In this document: positions 43,362-52,880 of the stretch, in pieces
How the letters are laid out: each line of letters begins with the position of its first letter
How positions within the stretch are numbered: the stretch's first letter is position 1
Made by a program: the position numbers and the translations under genes
NCBI RefSeq assembly: GCF_020099395.1
Contig: NZ_CP083590.1
Location: 1,550,001 to 1,614,000, forward strand
Origin: Streptomyces mobaraensis
GTDB taxonomy: Bacteria; Actinomycetota; Actinomycetes; Streptomycetales; Streptomycetaceae
Direction of reading: 5' to 3'
DNA: 64,000 nucleotides
The notes under the pieces: generated by a model
Told to the model about the DNA's origin: nothing
Databases searched by the model: none
The model's input: the letters and a program-made list of their open reading frames with translations, nothing else

Positions 43362-45157
43362 GCGGAGTCGTGAACGGAGGCACGGGCGGAGGCACGAGCG
43401 GAGGCATGCGCGGAGTCACCGTGCCCCGGATCCCCGCGATGCGCGCGGTGGTGCACATCCTCAAGGACGAGGGCGTCGACACCGTCTTCGGCTGCCCCGG
43501 CGCCGCCATCCTCCCCCTCTACCAGGCGCTGGAGGCGGACGGCGGCGTCGAGCACCTCGTCGTCCGGCACGAGGAGGCCGCGGCGCACATGGCCGACGGC
43601 TGGGCCCGCACCAACGGGCGGGTCGGCGTGGCCCTGGCGACCTCGGGGCCGGGCGCCACCAACCTGATCACCGGTCTCTACACGGCGCACGCGGACTCGG
43701 TCCCGATGGTCTGCGTCACCGGGCAGGCGGTCTCCGGCAAGCTGCCCCAGGAGGCGTTCCAGGCGGTGGACATCGTGGCGGTGGCCCGGCCGGTCACCAA
43801 GTGGGCCGTGCAGGTCAAGGAGGCGGCGCAGCTGCCGTGGGTGTTCCGGGAGGCGTTCCGCACCGCCCGCGAGGGGCGGCCGGGGCCGGTGCTCGTCGAC
43901 ATCCCGCTGGACGTGGCCCGGCACGAGATCGCGTACGCGCCCGGGACCGACGCCCGGCTGCCCGTCCGGCCGTGTCCGCCGCACGGGCCGTCCGTCGAGG
44001 CCGCCCTGGATCTGCTGCTCGCCGCGGAACGGCCGCTCGTGCTGGCCGGCGGCGGGGTCGTCACCGCGGGCGCGGCGGCGGAACTCCGGGCGCTCGTCGA
44101 GGAGCTGCGGCTGCCGTTTCAGGTGACGCTGATGGGCAAGGGCGTCATCGAGGACGACCACGAGCTCAACATGGGCACCACCGGCATCCAGACGTCCCAG
44201 CGGTATGCCAACGCCTCGTTCCTGGAGGCCGACTTCGTGCTTGCCGTCGGCGCCCGCTTCGGCGACCGCCACACCGGCGCCGACCTCTCCGTCTACCGGG
44301 GGACGCGCACCTTCGTGCAGGTGGACGTCGAACCCACCCAGCTGGGCCGGGTGGTCGCGCCGGAGCTGGGGATCGTCTCGGACGCCCGCGCCTTCCTCGC
44401 CGCGCTGCTGACCGCCGCCCGGGCCCGCTCGGCCGGGAGCGGAGCCGCCCGGCCGCGGATCGGTCCCTGGCGGGCCCGGTGCGCCGAGCTGAAGCGGACC
44501 CTCGTCCGCCGCGAGGACTTCGACACCGTGCCCGTCAAGGCGCCCCGGGTCTACAAGGAGATCAACGAGGTCTTCGGCGCGGACACGTACTTCGTCACCG
44601 CCATCGGCCTCTACCAGATCTGGGGCGGCCAGCATCAGAAGGCCCACCGGCCGCGCCACTACCAGGTCTGCGGTCAGGCCGGGCCGCTCGGCTGGGAGGT
44701 GCCGGCCGCGATCGGCGTCAAGAAGGCGCTGGAGGGCATGGGCCGGGGCGCGACGGAAGTGGTGGGCGTCGTGGGGGACTACGGGTTCCAGTACACGGTC
44801 GAGGAACTGGCCGTGGCCGCCCAGTACGCCATCCCCTTCGTACTGATCATGCTCAACAACGAGTACCTGGGCCTCATCCGGCAGGCGTCCCTGCCCTACG
44901 CCATGAACTACCAGGTCGACATCCATTACGACGAGACGGGCACGGACAACGTCAAGATCATGGAGGCGTACGGCTGTTCAGGACGGCGGGTCGTCCGGCC
45001 CGGCGACATCCGGCCCGCCATCGAGTGGGCGCGCGAGAAAGCCGTCGCCACCTCGCGTCCCGTGCTGGTCGAGATCATGATCGAGCGGGAGGCCAACACC
45101 CCGCACGGCACCGACATCGACGCCGTCCGCGAGTACGAGCCACTGCCCGCCCCCTAA
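43358..45157 (+). CDS. gcl: Glyoxylate carboligase
   Basis: Joins two glyoxylates to tartronate semialdehyde and CO2, a ThDP enzyme. 599 residues with a 27-residue Gly-rich N-terminal extension. Gcl-type features: FQAVDIVAVARPVTKWAVQV, NMGTTGIQTSQRYANASFLE, GARFGDRHTGADLSVY, VQVDVEPTQLGRVV, and the ThDP motif VGDYGFQYTVEELAVAAQ. Oddly, the residue aligned with E. coli Gcl Val51 is Glu72 (VRHEEAAAHMADG), the glutamate found in ordinary ThDP enzymes. Operon and other motifs favour Gcl over acetolactate synthase. Start ATG 43358 overlaps the glxR stop; Met17 is an alternative. Confidence 0.9.
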   Translation: MSGVVNGGTGGGTSGGMRGVTVPRIPAMRAVVHILKDEGVDTVFGCPGAAILPLYQALEADGGVEHLVVRHEEAAAHMADGWARTNGRVGVALATSGPGATNLITGLYTAHADSVPMVCVTGQAVSGKLPQEAFQAVDIVAVARPVTKWAVQVKEAAQLPWVFREAFRTAREGRPGPVLVDIPLDVARHEIAYAPGTDARLPVRPCPPHGPSVEAALDLLLAAERPLVLAGGGVVTAGAAAELRALVEELRLPFQVTLMGKGVIEDDHELNMGTTGIQTSQRYANASFLEADFVLAVGARFGDRHTGADLSVYRGTRTFVQVDVEPTQLGRVVAPELGIVSDARAFLAALLTAARARSAGSGAARPRIGPWRARCAELKRTLVRREDFDTVPVKAPRVYKEINEVFGADTYFVTAIGLYQIWGGQHQKAHRPRHYQVCGQAGPLGWEVPAAIGVKKALEGMGRGATEVVGVVGDYGFQYTVEELAVAAQYAIPFVLIMLNNEYLGLIRQASLPYAMNYQVDIHYDETGTDNVKIMEAYGCSGRRVVRPGDIRPAIEWAREKAVATSRPVLVEIMIEREANTPHGTDIDAVREYEPLPAP

Positions 45158-45304
45158 ACCCCCGGACGGTGGCGTCCCCACCGCCGGGTCGCGCCGCGGC
45201 GCCGCCGTCCGGGTCCCCGCTTCGGCCATTCGCGCCCCCCGCGGCGTCCGCTTCGTGGACTATGGAGTGCCTCAGTCCTACGGACCCGTTCGCTGGAGCC
45301 GACC

Positions 45305-46000
45305 ATGGCCAAGAGCGTTCCGGTGCACTGCCCGACGTGCGGCCGGGAGCACCCGTTCACTCCGCCCACCTATCCCTGCGCCTGCGGCGCTCCCCTCACC
45401 CTGCCCGTCTCCCCCGGTTCCGTTCCGCATCCGGTCGCCCACCGCACCTGGCGCAACGGCTGGGTCGCCGTCCGCTGCGGCGGCTGCGGGCGCCAGGGCC
45501 AGTGGCCCAGACCGGAGTTCGACTGCTCGTGCGGGGCCGTGGTGCAGCTCTCCGTGGAGTCCGCCGCGCCGGCCGGCGGCGAGGGGCGCGCCGGAACCCG
45601 GCGGACGAACCGGCCGGACTTCCGGCCCGTCGCCATCCGCACCGAGCGCGACGCCGTCACCGCCGCCCAGCGCTATCTGCGCTGGCTCGGCTTCGCCCAG
45701 GTCCGGCGTCCGGACCGGCCGGCCGGGCCGACGGGCACGGGCCTGGTGGACCTGCTCGCCAACGGCCTGGTCGTACGGGTCGATCCCACGACCCTGCCCA
45801 CGACCACGCGGGACGTCGAGTGCCTCTGGCTGCGCGCCCTCACCGAGGACGCCACCGGGGTCTGCTTCTCGCTCGCCGGCTACACGACCGAGGCCCGCTC
45901 CCGGGCGGACGACTGCCGGCTCCCGCTGTTCGTCATGGACCTCACGGGCGCGCCACGCGCGCTCAACGCGTGCGCGGAGGAGCTGGTCCGCCGGCGGTGA
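45305..46000 (+). CDS. Zinc-ribbon protein with a restriction-endonuclease-like domain
   Basis: 231 residues. Two N-terminal zinc ribbons (VHCPTCGREHPF with PCACGAP; VRCGGCGRQGQW with CSCGA). The C-terminal 120 residues look like a PD-(D/E)xK-type fold of the Mrr kind: AAQRYLRWLGFAQVRRPDRP, GLVDLLANGLVVRVDPTT and TTEARSRADDCRLPLFVMDL. The expected catalytic lysine is not evident, so activity is doubtful. TGGAG precedes ATG 45305. It stands alone after gcl. The fold call is by eye. Confidence 0.6.
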   Translation: MAKSVPVHCPTCGREHPFTPPTYPCACGAPLTLPVSPGSVPHPVAHRTWRNGWVAVRCGGCGRQGQWPRPEFDCSCGAVVQLSVESAAPAGGEGRAGTRRTNRPDFRPVAIRTERDAVTAAQRYLRWLGFAQVRRPDRPAGPTGTGLVDLLANGLVVRVDPTTLPTTTRDVECLWLRALTEDATGVCFSLAGYTTEARSRADDCRLPLFVMDLTGAPRALNACAEELVRRR

Positions 46001-46016
46001 GCCCTTTGGGGGGGCG

Positions 46017-46135
46017 TCGGCGCTGGGTTCCTCCCAGGTCCGACGTCGCTGGGCCTTTCCCCGGGCCCGCCGTCGCTGGGCCTTTCCCGGGGTCCGCCGT
46101 CGCTGGGCCCTTCCTGGGGTCCGCCGTGGTCGGCC
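46017..46135. repeat. 27-bp tandem repeat, three good copies plus flanks
   Basis: Copies start at 46044, 46071 and 46098 (unit CGTCGCTGGGCCTTTCCCGG plus GGTCCGC), with a degenerate copy before and a partial one after. Twenty-seven is nine codons, but no supported gene reads through it. Confidence 0.75.
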
Positions 46136-46166
46136 CCGCCGGATGCCGGGCGGTCCCGGCCCTCCG

Positions 46167-46400
46167 TCAGCCCTGCTGCCCGGCCGGCTTCCGCAGGGCC
46201 ATGACGTTGCCGACCGTCTCGGCGGCCTCCTGCTTCCACGCCTCCAGGGCGTCCTTGCCCGAGCTCACGACACCGTCGAAGAAGCCCGCCCCGGCGGCGG
46301 GCGAACCACCGGCGGCGGACGGCGCGGCACCCCGCGCGGGGCCGGAGAGCACACCCAGGAACGCGGCGGCGCGGAGGGTCATTACGGCGAAGCTGCGCAT
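46167..46400 (-). CDS. Small secreted protein
   Basis: 77 residues with a signal-peptide-like start (MRSFAVMTLRAAAFLGVLSG, likely cut after a G-A-A region near 25), an Ala/Gly-rich linker and an amphipathic helix (GKDALEAWKQEAAETVGNV), ending RKPAGQQG. AGAGG is 6 bases before ATG 46400. No family recognised. Alone between the repeat array and a LysR gene. Confidence 0.6.
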   Translation of the reverse strand: MRSFAVMTLRAAAFLGVLSGPARGAAPSAAGGSPAAGAGFFDGVVSSGKDALEAWKQEAAETVGNVMALRKPAGQQG

Positions 46401-46756
46401 GAAGTACCTCTAATCCGCTCATCGGCTGAGACACATCACGAATGCCCTGGGCCCTGCGGCCCCATGCCGCGCGTCACCCCCACGAGGTGACCGGGGAAGC
46501 ACCGAAACGTTCCCCCGGCCAGGAGTTCGGGTCGCCGTCCCGCCCGGGCGCTCGTCCTCGCACCGAGCCTCCCCGGCCGCCGGGCCGGGCAAAACGATGC
46601 GCCCGGCACTCCACCCCACAGGGGGAATTGCCGGTCATGTCAGCGCATTCGGGGCGGGCGCGGCACGGTTGTTCCGGAGCGCGGGCACGGGCGGGCGCGG
46701 GCGCGCGCGGCACCGGAGGCGCGGAGGCGGGGCACAGAGGGAGTGCGCTCCCCCGC
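46401..46756. other. Intergenic region, no gene seen
   Basis: Carries the promoter side of the small secreted protein and the 3' flank of the LysR gene. The stretch 46690-46730 is alternating G/C-rich (GGGCGCGGGCGCGCGCGGC). No protein with a ribosome site could be supported. Confidence 0.5.
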
Positions 46757-47623
46757 TCACGCCCGGAGCGCGCGGATCAGCTCGCGGACCGCCGCACTGC
46801 CCGCGAGCTCCGGGGTCGTGACGTAGCCGACGCTCCGCCGCGGGCCCGTCGGGCCCAGGTCCACGACGGTGACGCCGGCGGGGGCCATGGCCAGGGCGAG
46901 GGACGGCATGATGGCCATGCCGAGGCCCTGGGCGACCATCGAGAGGACGACGCTGTCGTCCTCCGCGTTGATCGTGGCGGGCGGGATCCAGTCCTGCCCG
47001 GCCCACCAGTCCCGGGTGTACGAGCCGCAGTTCTCGGCCCAGTCGACCAACGGCAGGGAGCGCGGCGCCGGATGGCCCGCCGGGTGGACCAGGGAGTAGG
47101 GCTCGGTGATCAGCGGTGCCGCCACCAGGCCGGGCGGCAGCGGCTGGGTGCCGTCCAGGGTGGCGATGCCCAGGTCAGCGCGGCCGTCGGCGACTTCACC
47201 GGCCGTACCGCGGCCGATCTCCCGCACGATGCGCACCTCGGGCGCGAGCCCCGGGTGCCGTGCCGCGAGCCGGGCCAGCGCCCCGGGCAGCAACTGGGCG
47301 GCCGCACTGCGGAACGCGGCGATCCGCAGAGGTCCGGAGAGCCCTTCCGGACCCGGCCCACGGGTCTCGGCGCCCATGGTCTCCAGCAGCCGCAGGATGC
47401 GCCGGGCCCGGGCCACGGCCCGCGTCCCGGCCTCCGTGGGGCGGGCGCCGTGCCGGCCGCGGTCGAAGAGGACGGCGCCGAGCTTGCGTTCACAGGTGCG
47501 CACGGCGTGCGAGACCGCGGACTGCGTCAGTCCCAGCCGGGCTCCGGCGGCGGTGAAGCTGCCCACCGCGTCCACGGCAGCGAGGACGCGGAGCTCGGGG
47601 AAGGTGATCTCGTTCTGTGGCAC
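46757..47623 (-). CDS. LysR-family regulator
   Basis: 288 residues: HTH FPELRVLAAVDAVGSFTAAG, ARLGLTQSAVSHAVRTCERK; C-terminal effector domain with GPLRIAAFRSAAAQLLPGAL and MVAQGLGMAIMPSLALAMAP. GTG 47623 lies only 15 bases from a 21-bp palindrome. Divergent from the quinone-oxidoreductase-like gene at 47722, its probable target; autoregulation is likely. Confidence 0.9.
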   Translation of the reverse strand: MPQNEITFPELRVLAAVDAVGSFTAAGARLGLTQSAVSHAVRTCERKLGAVLFDRGRHGARPTEAGTRAVARARRILRLLETMGAETRGPGPEGLSGPLRIAAFRSAAAQLLPGALARLAARHPGLAPEVRIVREIGRGTAGEVADGRADLGIATLDGTQPLPPGLVAAPLITEPYSLVHPAGHPAPRSLPLVDWAENCGSYTRDWWAGQDWIPPATINAEDDSVVLSMVAQGLGMAIMPSLALAMAPAGVTVVDLGPTGPRRSVGYVTTPELAGSAAVRELIRALRA

Positions 47624-47637
47624 CGGGTGAATCTACG

Positions 47638-47658
47638 TCCATGAACGGGATTCATGGA
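47638..47658. promoter_or_regulatory. Palindromic LysR operator
   Basis: TCCATGAA, five bases, TTCATGGA: perfect 8-bp arms, containing a T-N11-A core, between the LysR gene and the divergent oxidoreductase. Confidence 0.7.
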
Positions 47659-47721
47659 AGCCCTCGGTCCATCGACGCCAGGGGCTGGGTACCGCCCCGA
47701 GCCCCGGCCTACGGTCCTCCC

Positions 47722-48840
47722 ATGACCAGCACAGCCCTCACCAGCACCGTCCCGACCGGCACCATCGCGACCGGCACGCTTCCGGCCGGAACACTTCCGA
47801 CTGCCACGCTTCCGGCCGAAACGCTTCCGGCCGGCACCGCGCGCGGCACCCTCCGCGCCGTCCACCAGACCGCCCGCCCGCAGGGCATGCCGACCGCCGC
47901 GCACTTCGCCTTCGTCGAGGAGCCGCTGCCCGCGGTGCCGCCCGGCGCGGCGCTGGTGGAGAACCTCCTGCTGTCCGTCGACCCGTACATGCGGGAGGCC
48001 ATGGACTCCGCGTGGGAGCTGAACGCGCCGCTGGAGGGCCGGGCGGTCGGGCGGGTGGTGGAGTCCCGCGATCCAGCACTGGCCGTCGGCGACCTGGTCT
48101 TCCACCGGAAGGGCTGGCGGACGCACGCGGTGGTGAGCACGGCGGAGGGCGCACGGGTGCTGCCGCGGCACGAGGGCGTACCGGTGAGCGCCTGGCTCGG
48201 GCTGCTGGGCGGGACGGGCCTCAGCGCGTACGTCGGGCTGACGCGCGTGGCGAAGGTGCGGCCAGGGGACACCGTCTTCATCTCGGCGGCCGCCGGCGGC
48301 GTGGGCAGCACGGCCGGGCAACTGGCCCGGCTGCTGGGCGCGGGCCGGGTGATCGGCAGCGCCGGCTCGGCCGCCAAGGTCGCGCACCTCGTGGACGACC
48401 TGGGCTTCGACGCCGCCTTCGACTACCACGACGGGCCGGTGGCCGAGCAGCTGGCGAAGGCGGCCCCGGACGGCATCGACGTCTACCTCGACAACGTCGG
48501 CGGCGACCACCTGGAGGCGGCCATCGCGTCGATGCGCCCGCACGGCCGGATCGCGTGGTGCGGCGCGGTGGCCCAGTACAACAGCGCGGAGCCGCCGCCC
48601 GCGCCCCGCAACCTCTACGACATCGTGGAGAAGAGCATCCGTCTGGAGGGCTTCCTGGTCCGCGAGCACGGCGACGCGCAGGAGGAGTGGGAGGAGTTCC
48701 TCGTCCCGCACATCGCGGCCGGGCGGGTGGTGCGGGACGAGACGGTCGTGGAGGGGTTCGACCGGGTGGTGGAGGCGTTCCTCGGGATGCTGGGTGGGTG
48801 GAACACGGGCAAGATGCTCGTTCGGGCGGCCGTCGCGTAG
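47722..48840 (+). CDS. NADPH-dependent MDR oxidoreductase (prostaglandin-reductase-like)
   Basis: 372 residues, medium-chain dehydrogenase without zinc ligands. Core: SVDPYMREAMDS, GDLVFHRKGWRTHAVV, the cofactor segment FISAAAGGVGSTAGQLARLL, YLDNVGGDHLEAAIASM, and RIAWCGAVAQYN, typical of leukotriene B4 dehydrogenase/enone reductases (CurA-like). The first 35 residues are an extra repeat of five-residue units (TLPAG, TLPTA, TLPAE, TLPAG) from DNA repeats at 47760-47840; an internal start is possible, but none has a ribosome site. Controlled probably by the divergent LysR. Confidence 0.9.
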   Translation: MTSTALTSTVPTGTIATGTLPAGTLPTATLPAETLPAGTARGTLRAVHQTARPQGMPTAAHFAFVEEPLPAVPPGAALVENLLLSVDPYMREAMDSAWELNAPLEGRAVGRVVESRDPALAVGDLVFHRKGWRTHAVVSTAEGARVLPRHEGVPVSAWLGLLGGTGLSAYVGLTRVAKVRPGDTVFISAAAGGVGSTAGQLARLLGAGRVIGSAGSAAKVAHLVDDLGFDAAFDYHDGPVAEQLAKAAPDGIDVYLDNVGGDHLEAAIASMRPHGRIAWCGAVAQYNSAEPPPAPRNLYDIVEKSIRLEGFLVREHGDAQEEWEEFLVPHIAAGRVVRDETVVEGFDRVVEAFLGMLGGWNTGKMLVRAAVA

Positions 48841-48847
48841 GGGGTGC

Positions 48848-48915
48848 CCCACCCCGCCCCTTCTCCGTTTCTTGCGGGGGCAAGCCCCCGCACCCCCGAA
48901 GCGCGCTGCGCGCGG
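48848..48915. repeat. Partial dispersed intergenic element
   Basis: The CCCCGCCCCTTCTCCGTTTC and GCGGGGGC...GCCCCCGC modules of the element seen at 42245, plus GCGCGCTGCGCGCGG, lie between two convergent genes and abut the stop of the leftward ligase. Two hairpins can form, so it probably serves as a terminator for both genes. Confidence 0.7.
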
Positions 48916-50547
48916 CTACCGCGCCCCCGCCCCCTCCAGCAACGCCACAGCCTCCTCCCTCAACTCCACCTTCCGTACCTTCCCGCTCACCGTCATCGGA
49001 AAGGTCTCCATGACCCGCAGATAGCGCGGCACCTTGTAGTGGGCGAGCCGGCCCCGGCAGTAGCGGGCCAGTTCGTCGCGGCTGAGGCCGCCCGCGTCGT
49101 CGTGGAGGATGACGCAGGCCATGATCTCCTCGCCCATCTGGTCGTCGGGCACCCCGATGACCTGGACGTCGGCGATCTTCGGGTGGGTGTGCAGGAACTC
49201 CTCGATCTCGCGCGGGTAGACGTTCTCCCCGCCCCGGATGATCATGTCCTTGCTGCGGCCGACGATCCGGACGTACCCCTCCTCGTCCATCACCGCGAGG
49301 TCGCCCGTGTGCATCCAGCGGTCGGCGTCGATGGCCTCGGCGGTCCGCTCGGGGTCGTTCCAGTAGCCGAGCATCACCGAATAGCCGCGGGTGCAGAGTT
49401 CGCCGGGCTCGCCGCGGGGGACGGTGGCGCCGGTCTCGGGGTCGGTGATCTTCACCTCGATGTGCGGGAGCACCCGGCCGACCGTGCCCGTCCGGCGGTC
49501 CAGGTCGTCGTCGCGCCGGGTCTGGGTGGAGACCGGGGAGGTCTCGGTCATGCCGTAGCAGATGGTGACCTCCTCCATGTGCATCTCGGCGACGACGCGC
49601 TTCATCACCTCGGCGGGGCAGGGCGAGCCCGCCATGATGCCGGTGCGCAGCGTGGAGAGGTCGTAGGTGGCGAAGTCCGGCAGGTCGAGCTCGGCGATGA
49701 ACATCGTGGGGACGCCGTAGAGCGAGGTGCACCGCTCGCGTTCGACGGCGTGCAGGGTGGCCGTGGGGTCGAAGGTGGGCGCGGGGATGACGACGCAGGC
49801 GCCGTGGGTGGTGGCCGCGAGGTTTCCCATGACCATGCCGAAGCAGTGGTAGAAGGGGACGGGCAGGGCGATCCGGTCCTCTTCCGTGTAGCCCAGCGTC
49901 TCGCCCACGAAATAACCGTTGTTGAGGATGTTGCGGTGGGAGAGGGTGGCGCCCTTGGCGAAGCCGGTGGTGCCCGAGGTGTACTGGATGTTGACGGGGT
50001 CCTCGGGGCTCAGCCCGGCCTCCCGTTCGGCCAGCCGCTCGCGGGGCGTCCCGGCGCCGAGCCGGACCAGGCCCGTCCACGTCCGGTCGTCCAGGTAGAC
50101 GACGTCGCGCAGCGCGGGGCAGTCCCCGCGGACCTGCTCGACCATGCGCCGGTAGTCGCTCGTCTTGTACGCGGTGGCCGAGACCAGTACCGAGACCCCG
50201 GACTGCCGCAGGACGTAGGAGAGTTCGTGCACGCGGTAGGCCGGGTTGATGTTGACCATGATCGCGCCGATGCGGGCGGTCGCGTACTGGACGATCATCC
50301 ACTCCGGGCAGTTGACGGCCCAGATGCCGACCCGGTCGCCCTGGGCCACCCCCTTGGCGAGCAGCCCCAGCGCCACCTCCTCCACGGCGCGTCCGAACTC
50401 CGCGTACGTCCACCGGCGTCCGCCCTGGACGTCGACGAGCGCCTCGCGTTCACCGAAGAGGGCGACGGAACGGGTGAGGCTGGTGCCGATGGTCTCTCGA
50501 AGCAGGGGGGTGTCGACGGGGCCGCCCGCGTACGAGGGTGTGCTCAC
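48916..50547 (-). CDS. Fatty acyl-CoA synthetase (FadD-type)
   Basis: 543 residues, ANL superfamily. ATP loop [16 protein letters not shown], substrate pocket [42 protein letters not shown]-terminal [20 protein letters not shown] and catalytic Lys in [11 protein letters not shown]. Activates medium or long-chain fatty acids to CoA esters. GTG 50547 overlaps the stop of the upstream ligase gene (GTGA), so the two are translationally coupled. Exact chain length unknown. Confidence 0.93.
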   Translation of the reverse strand: MSTPSYAGGPVDTPLLRETIGTSLTRSVALFGEREALVDVQGGRRWTYAEFGRAVEEVALGLLAKGVAQGDRVGIWAVNCPEWMIVQYATARIGAIMVNINPAYRVHELSYVLRQSGVSVLVSATAYKTSDYRRMVEQVRGDCPALRDVVYLDDRTWTGLVRLGAGTPRERLAEREAGLSPEDPVNIQYTSGTTGFAKGATLSHRNILNNGYFVGETLGYTEEDRIALPVPFYHCFGMVMGNLAATTHGACVVIPAPTFDPTATLHAVERERCTSLYGVPTMFIAELDLPDFATYDLSTLRTGIMAGSPCPAEVMKRVVAEMHMEEVTICYGMTETSPVSTQTRRDDDLDRRTGTVGRVLPHIEVKITDPETGATVPRGEPGELCTRGYSVMLGYWNDPERTAEAIDADRWMHTGDLAVMDEEGYVRIVGRSKDMIIRGGENVYPREIEEFLHTHPKIADVQVIGVPDDQMGEEIMACVILHDDAGGLSRDELARYCRGRLAHYKVPRYLRVMETFPMTVSGKVRKVELREEAVALLEGAGAR

Positions 50548-52316
50548 CGGTGGTCTTCCTCTCTGAATTCGGTACCGCCGCCCTGCGCGGTGCGTTCGCG
50601 CAGCTCGATGCGGCGGATCTTGCCGGACACGGTCTTGGGCAGCTCGGCGAACTCCAGCCGGCGGACGCGTTTGTACGGCGCGAGGACGGCGCGCGAGTGG
50701 GCGAACAGCGCCTTCGCGGTGTCCGGCCCCGGCTCCCAGCCCTCGGCGAGGACGACGTACGCCTTGGGCACCGACAGCCGCAGCGGATCGGGCGCGGGCA
50801 CGACGGCGGCCTCCGCGACGGCCTCGTGCTCCAGGAGCGCGCTCTCCAGCTCGAACGGCGAGATCTTGTAGTCGCTGGACTTGAACACGTCGTCCGCGCG
50901 GCCGATGTAGGTGATGTAGCCGTCCGCGTCCCGCGCGCCGATGTCGCCGGTGCGGTAGTAGCCGCCGGCCATCGCCTCGGCGGTGCGCTCGGGGTCCCCG
51001 GCGTAGCCGGTCATCAGGCCGACGGGCCGGGTGGCAGGGTCGCCCGTGAGGTCGAGGCAGATCTCCCCCTCGTCGGCCGGCTCACCGGTGACCGGGTCGA
51101 GCAGGACGACGGTGAAGCCGGGGCTCGGACGGCCCATGGAACCCGATTTCAGCGGCTGCCCGGGCGGGTTGGCGACCTGGACGGAGGTCTCCGTCTGCCC
51201 GAAGCCGTCCCGGATCGCGACGCCCCAGGCGCGCCGGACGGCCTCGATGACCTCCGGGTTGAGCGGTTCGCCCGCCGCCACGACCTCGCGCGGCGGGGTG
51301 CGCAGGGCGCGCAGGTCCGCCTGGATGAGCATGCGCCAGACGGTCGGCGGGGCACAGAAGCTCGTCACACCGCAGCGGTCCATCTCGGCCATCAGGCGCG
51401 CCGGGTCGAAGCGCGTGTAGTTGACGACGAAGACCGTCGCGCCGGCGTTCCAGGGCGCGAAGAAGTTGGACCAGGCGTGTTTGGCCCACCCGGGCGAGGA
51501 GATGTTGAGGTGCACGTCGCCAGGGCGCAACCCGATCCAGTACATCGTGGACAAGTGGCCGATGGGGTACGAGGTGTGGGTGTGCTCGACGAGCTTGGGG
51601 CGGGCGGTGGTTCCGGAGGTGAAGTACAGGAGGAGGGGGGCGTCGGCGGGGGTGGGCCCGTCGGGCACGAAGCTCTCGTCGTCCGGGATGAAGCTCTCGC
51701 CGTTCCCCTCTTCCGCCGCACCATCCTCGAACGGAAGCCAGCCGGGCGGCGGGGTGCCGCCGACGGCGATCCGGGTGTAGTCGCCCGGCACCTCGGCGAA
51801 CTTGCCGGTGTCGGCGGTCCGCACGACGACATGCCGGGCCCGGCCGCGGCCGATCCGGTCGGCGAGGTCGGCGGGCCCGAGCAGCGGGGTGGCGGGGATG
51901 ACGACGGCGCGCAGCTTCATCGCGGCGAGCATGGTCTCCCACAGCTCCGCCTGGTTGCCGAGCATGACGACGATCCGGTCGCCGGCGCGGACGCCGCGGG
52001 CACGCAGCCGGCGGGCGGTCCGGTCGGAGCGGCGGCGCAGGTCGTCGAAGGACAGCTTCGTCTCGGAGCCGTCCTCCTCCACGATCCACAGGGCGGTGGC
52101 GTCGTTCCCCCGGGCGAGCGGGTCGAACCAGTCGAGCGCCCAGTTGAACTCCGCGGGCCGGGGCCAGACGAAGCCGTCGTACGCGGCGCGGTAGTCCTCC
52201 CGGTGGGCGAGCAGGAAGTCCCGTGCCGCCCGGAAGGTTTCGGCGCCGTTCGCCGCTCCGTCCGGTGCTCCCGCCCTGTTCCCCGCCGCCTTCTCCGCCG
52301 CCTTCTCTGTCGCCAC
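50544..52316 (-). CDS. Acetyl-/medium-chain acyl-CoA synthetase-like ligase
   Basis: 590 residues, second ANL ligase of the pair. [20 protein letters not shown] near the N-terminus and [20 protein letters not shown] are typical of the acyl-CoA synthetase (MACS/Acs) branch; later [58 protein letters not shown], and Lys in [11 protein letters not shown]. Differs in subfamily from its downstream partner, so they are not recent duplicates. The N-terminal [12 protein letters not shown] stretch is extra. Substrate probably a short, branched or aromatic acid. Confidence 0.9.
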   Translation of the reverse strand: MATEKAAEKAAGNRAGAPDGAANGAETFRAARDFLLAHREDYRAAYDGFVWPRPAEFNWALDWFDPLARGNDATALWIVEEDGSETKLSFDDLRRRSDRTARRLRARGVRAGDRIVVMLGNQAELWETMLAAMKLRAVVIPATPLLGPADLADRIGRGRARHVVVRTADTGKFAEVPGDYTRIAVGGTPPPGWLPFEDGAAEEGNGESFIPDDESFVPDGPTPADAPLLLYFTSGTTARPKLVEHTHTSYPIGHLSTMYWIGLRPGDVHLNISSPGWAKHAWSNFFAPWNAGATVFVVNYTRFDPARLMAEMDRCGVTSFCAPPTVWRMLIQADLRALRTPPREVVAAGEPLNPEVIEAVRRAWGVAIRDGFGQTETSVQVANPPGQPLKSGSMGRPSPGFTVVLLDPVTGEPADEGEICLDLTGDPATRPVGLMTGYAGDPERTAEAMAGGYYRTGDIGARDADGYITYIGRADDVFKSSDYKISPFELESALLEHEAVAEAAVVPAPDPLRLSVPKAYVVLAEGWEPGPDTAKALFAHSRAVLAPYKRVRRLEFAELPKTVSGKIRRIELRERTAQGGGTEFREEDHR

Positions 52317-52880
52317 GTGTTCCTCCAGTTGCCGCGCGAGCCGTCGATCCGCAGGTGAGCATCGTGCGTCGGTGATCGAAGACCCGCCAGCCCCGGACGG
52401 GACTGTCCGCGCCGCGCGAACAGGGGATTCCCGCCGGGGTTCCCGGGGGACGGCCGTCCCCGCACTAGTCCTTCCGAATTCTTTGCCCGCTCATGGCAGA
52501 GTGGTAGTGGGACCCGGCGCACGGGAGGGGCGCACACCCGGCGCACGGGTTCACGGCGGGCGGTCGCGCGCCGGGTGATCCGCCGTCCGCGGCGGTGCGC
52601 GGCCGTGCCGGGGTGGGGAACGCGCCGGTATGGCGCCGCTGTCGCGTCGCTATCGCACCGGTATGGCTTCGGTATCGCTTCGTATCGCGTCGCTTGCGTC
52701 AACGGGCCGTCAAGGCTCACGTGTGGCGGGTCAACAGGCTGTCAAGGAAACGGTCGTCCGGCGTCCGGCCGGGCATACCGTGGGCAGCACGGCGCCCCGG
52801 CCGCCGGCTCGGGCGCAGCGTCCCTGTCCCACCCCGCTCACCCCCGGTTCACTTTCCTCTCATCCTCCCCGAGGACTGTC
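52317..52880. other. Intergenic region, divergent promoters
   Basis: No gene supported. At 52620-52700 the motifs CACCGGTATGG, TCGCTATCG and TTCGTATCG recur several times with CGGTAT/CGTATC cores, giving a locally repetitive, slightly AT-richer stretch that may hold operators. Ends with the ribosome site of the SAV_915-like gene. Confidence 0.45.

Noticed and set aside
43358..45157. Acetolactate synthase large subunit
   Set aside because: The N-terminal glutamate is ALS-like, but the C-terminal Gcl motifs and the hyi-glxR operon argue for glyoxylate carboligase; recorded as a variant instead.
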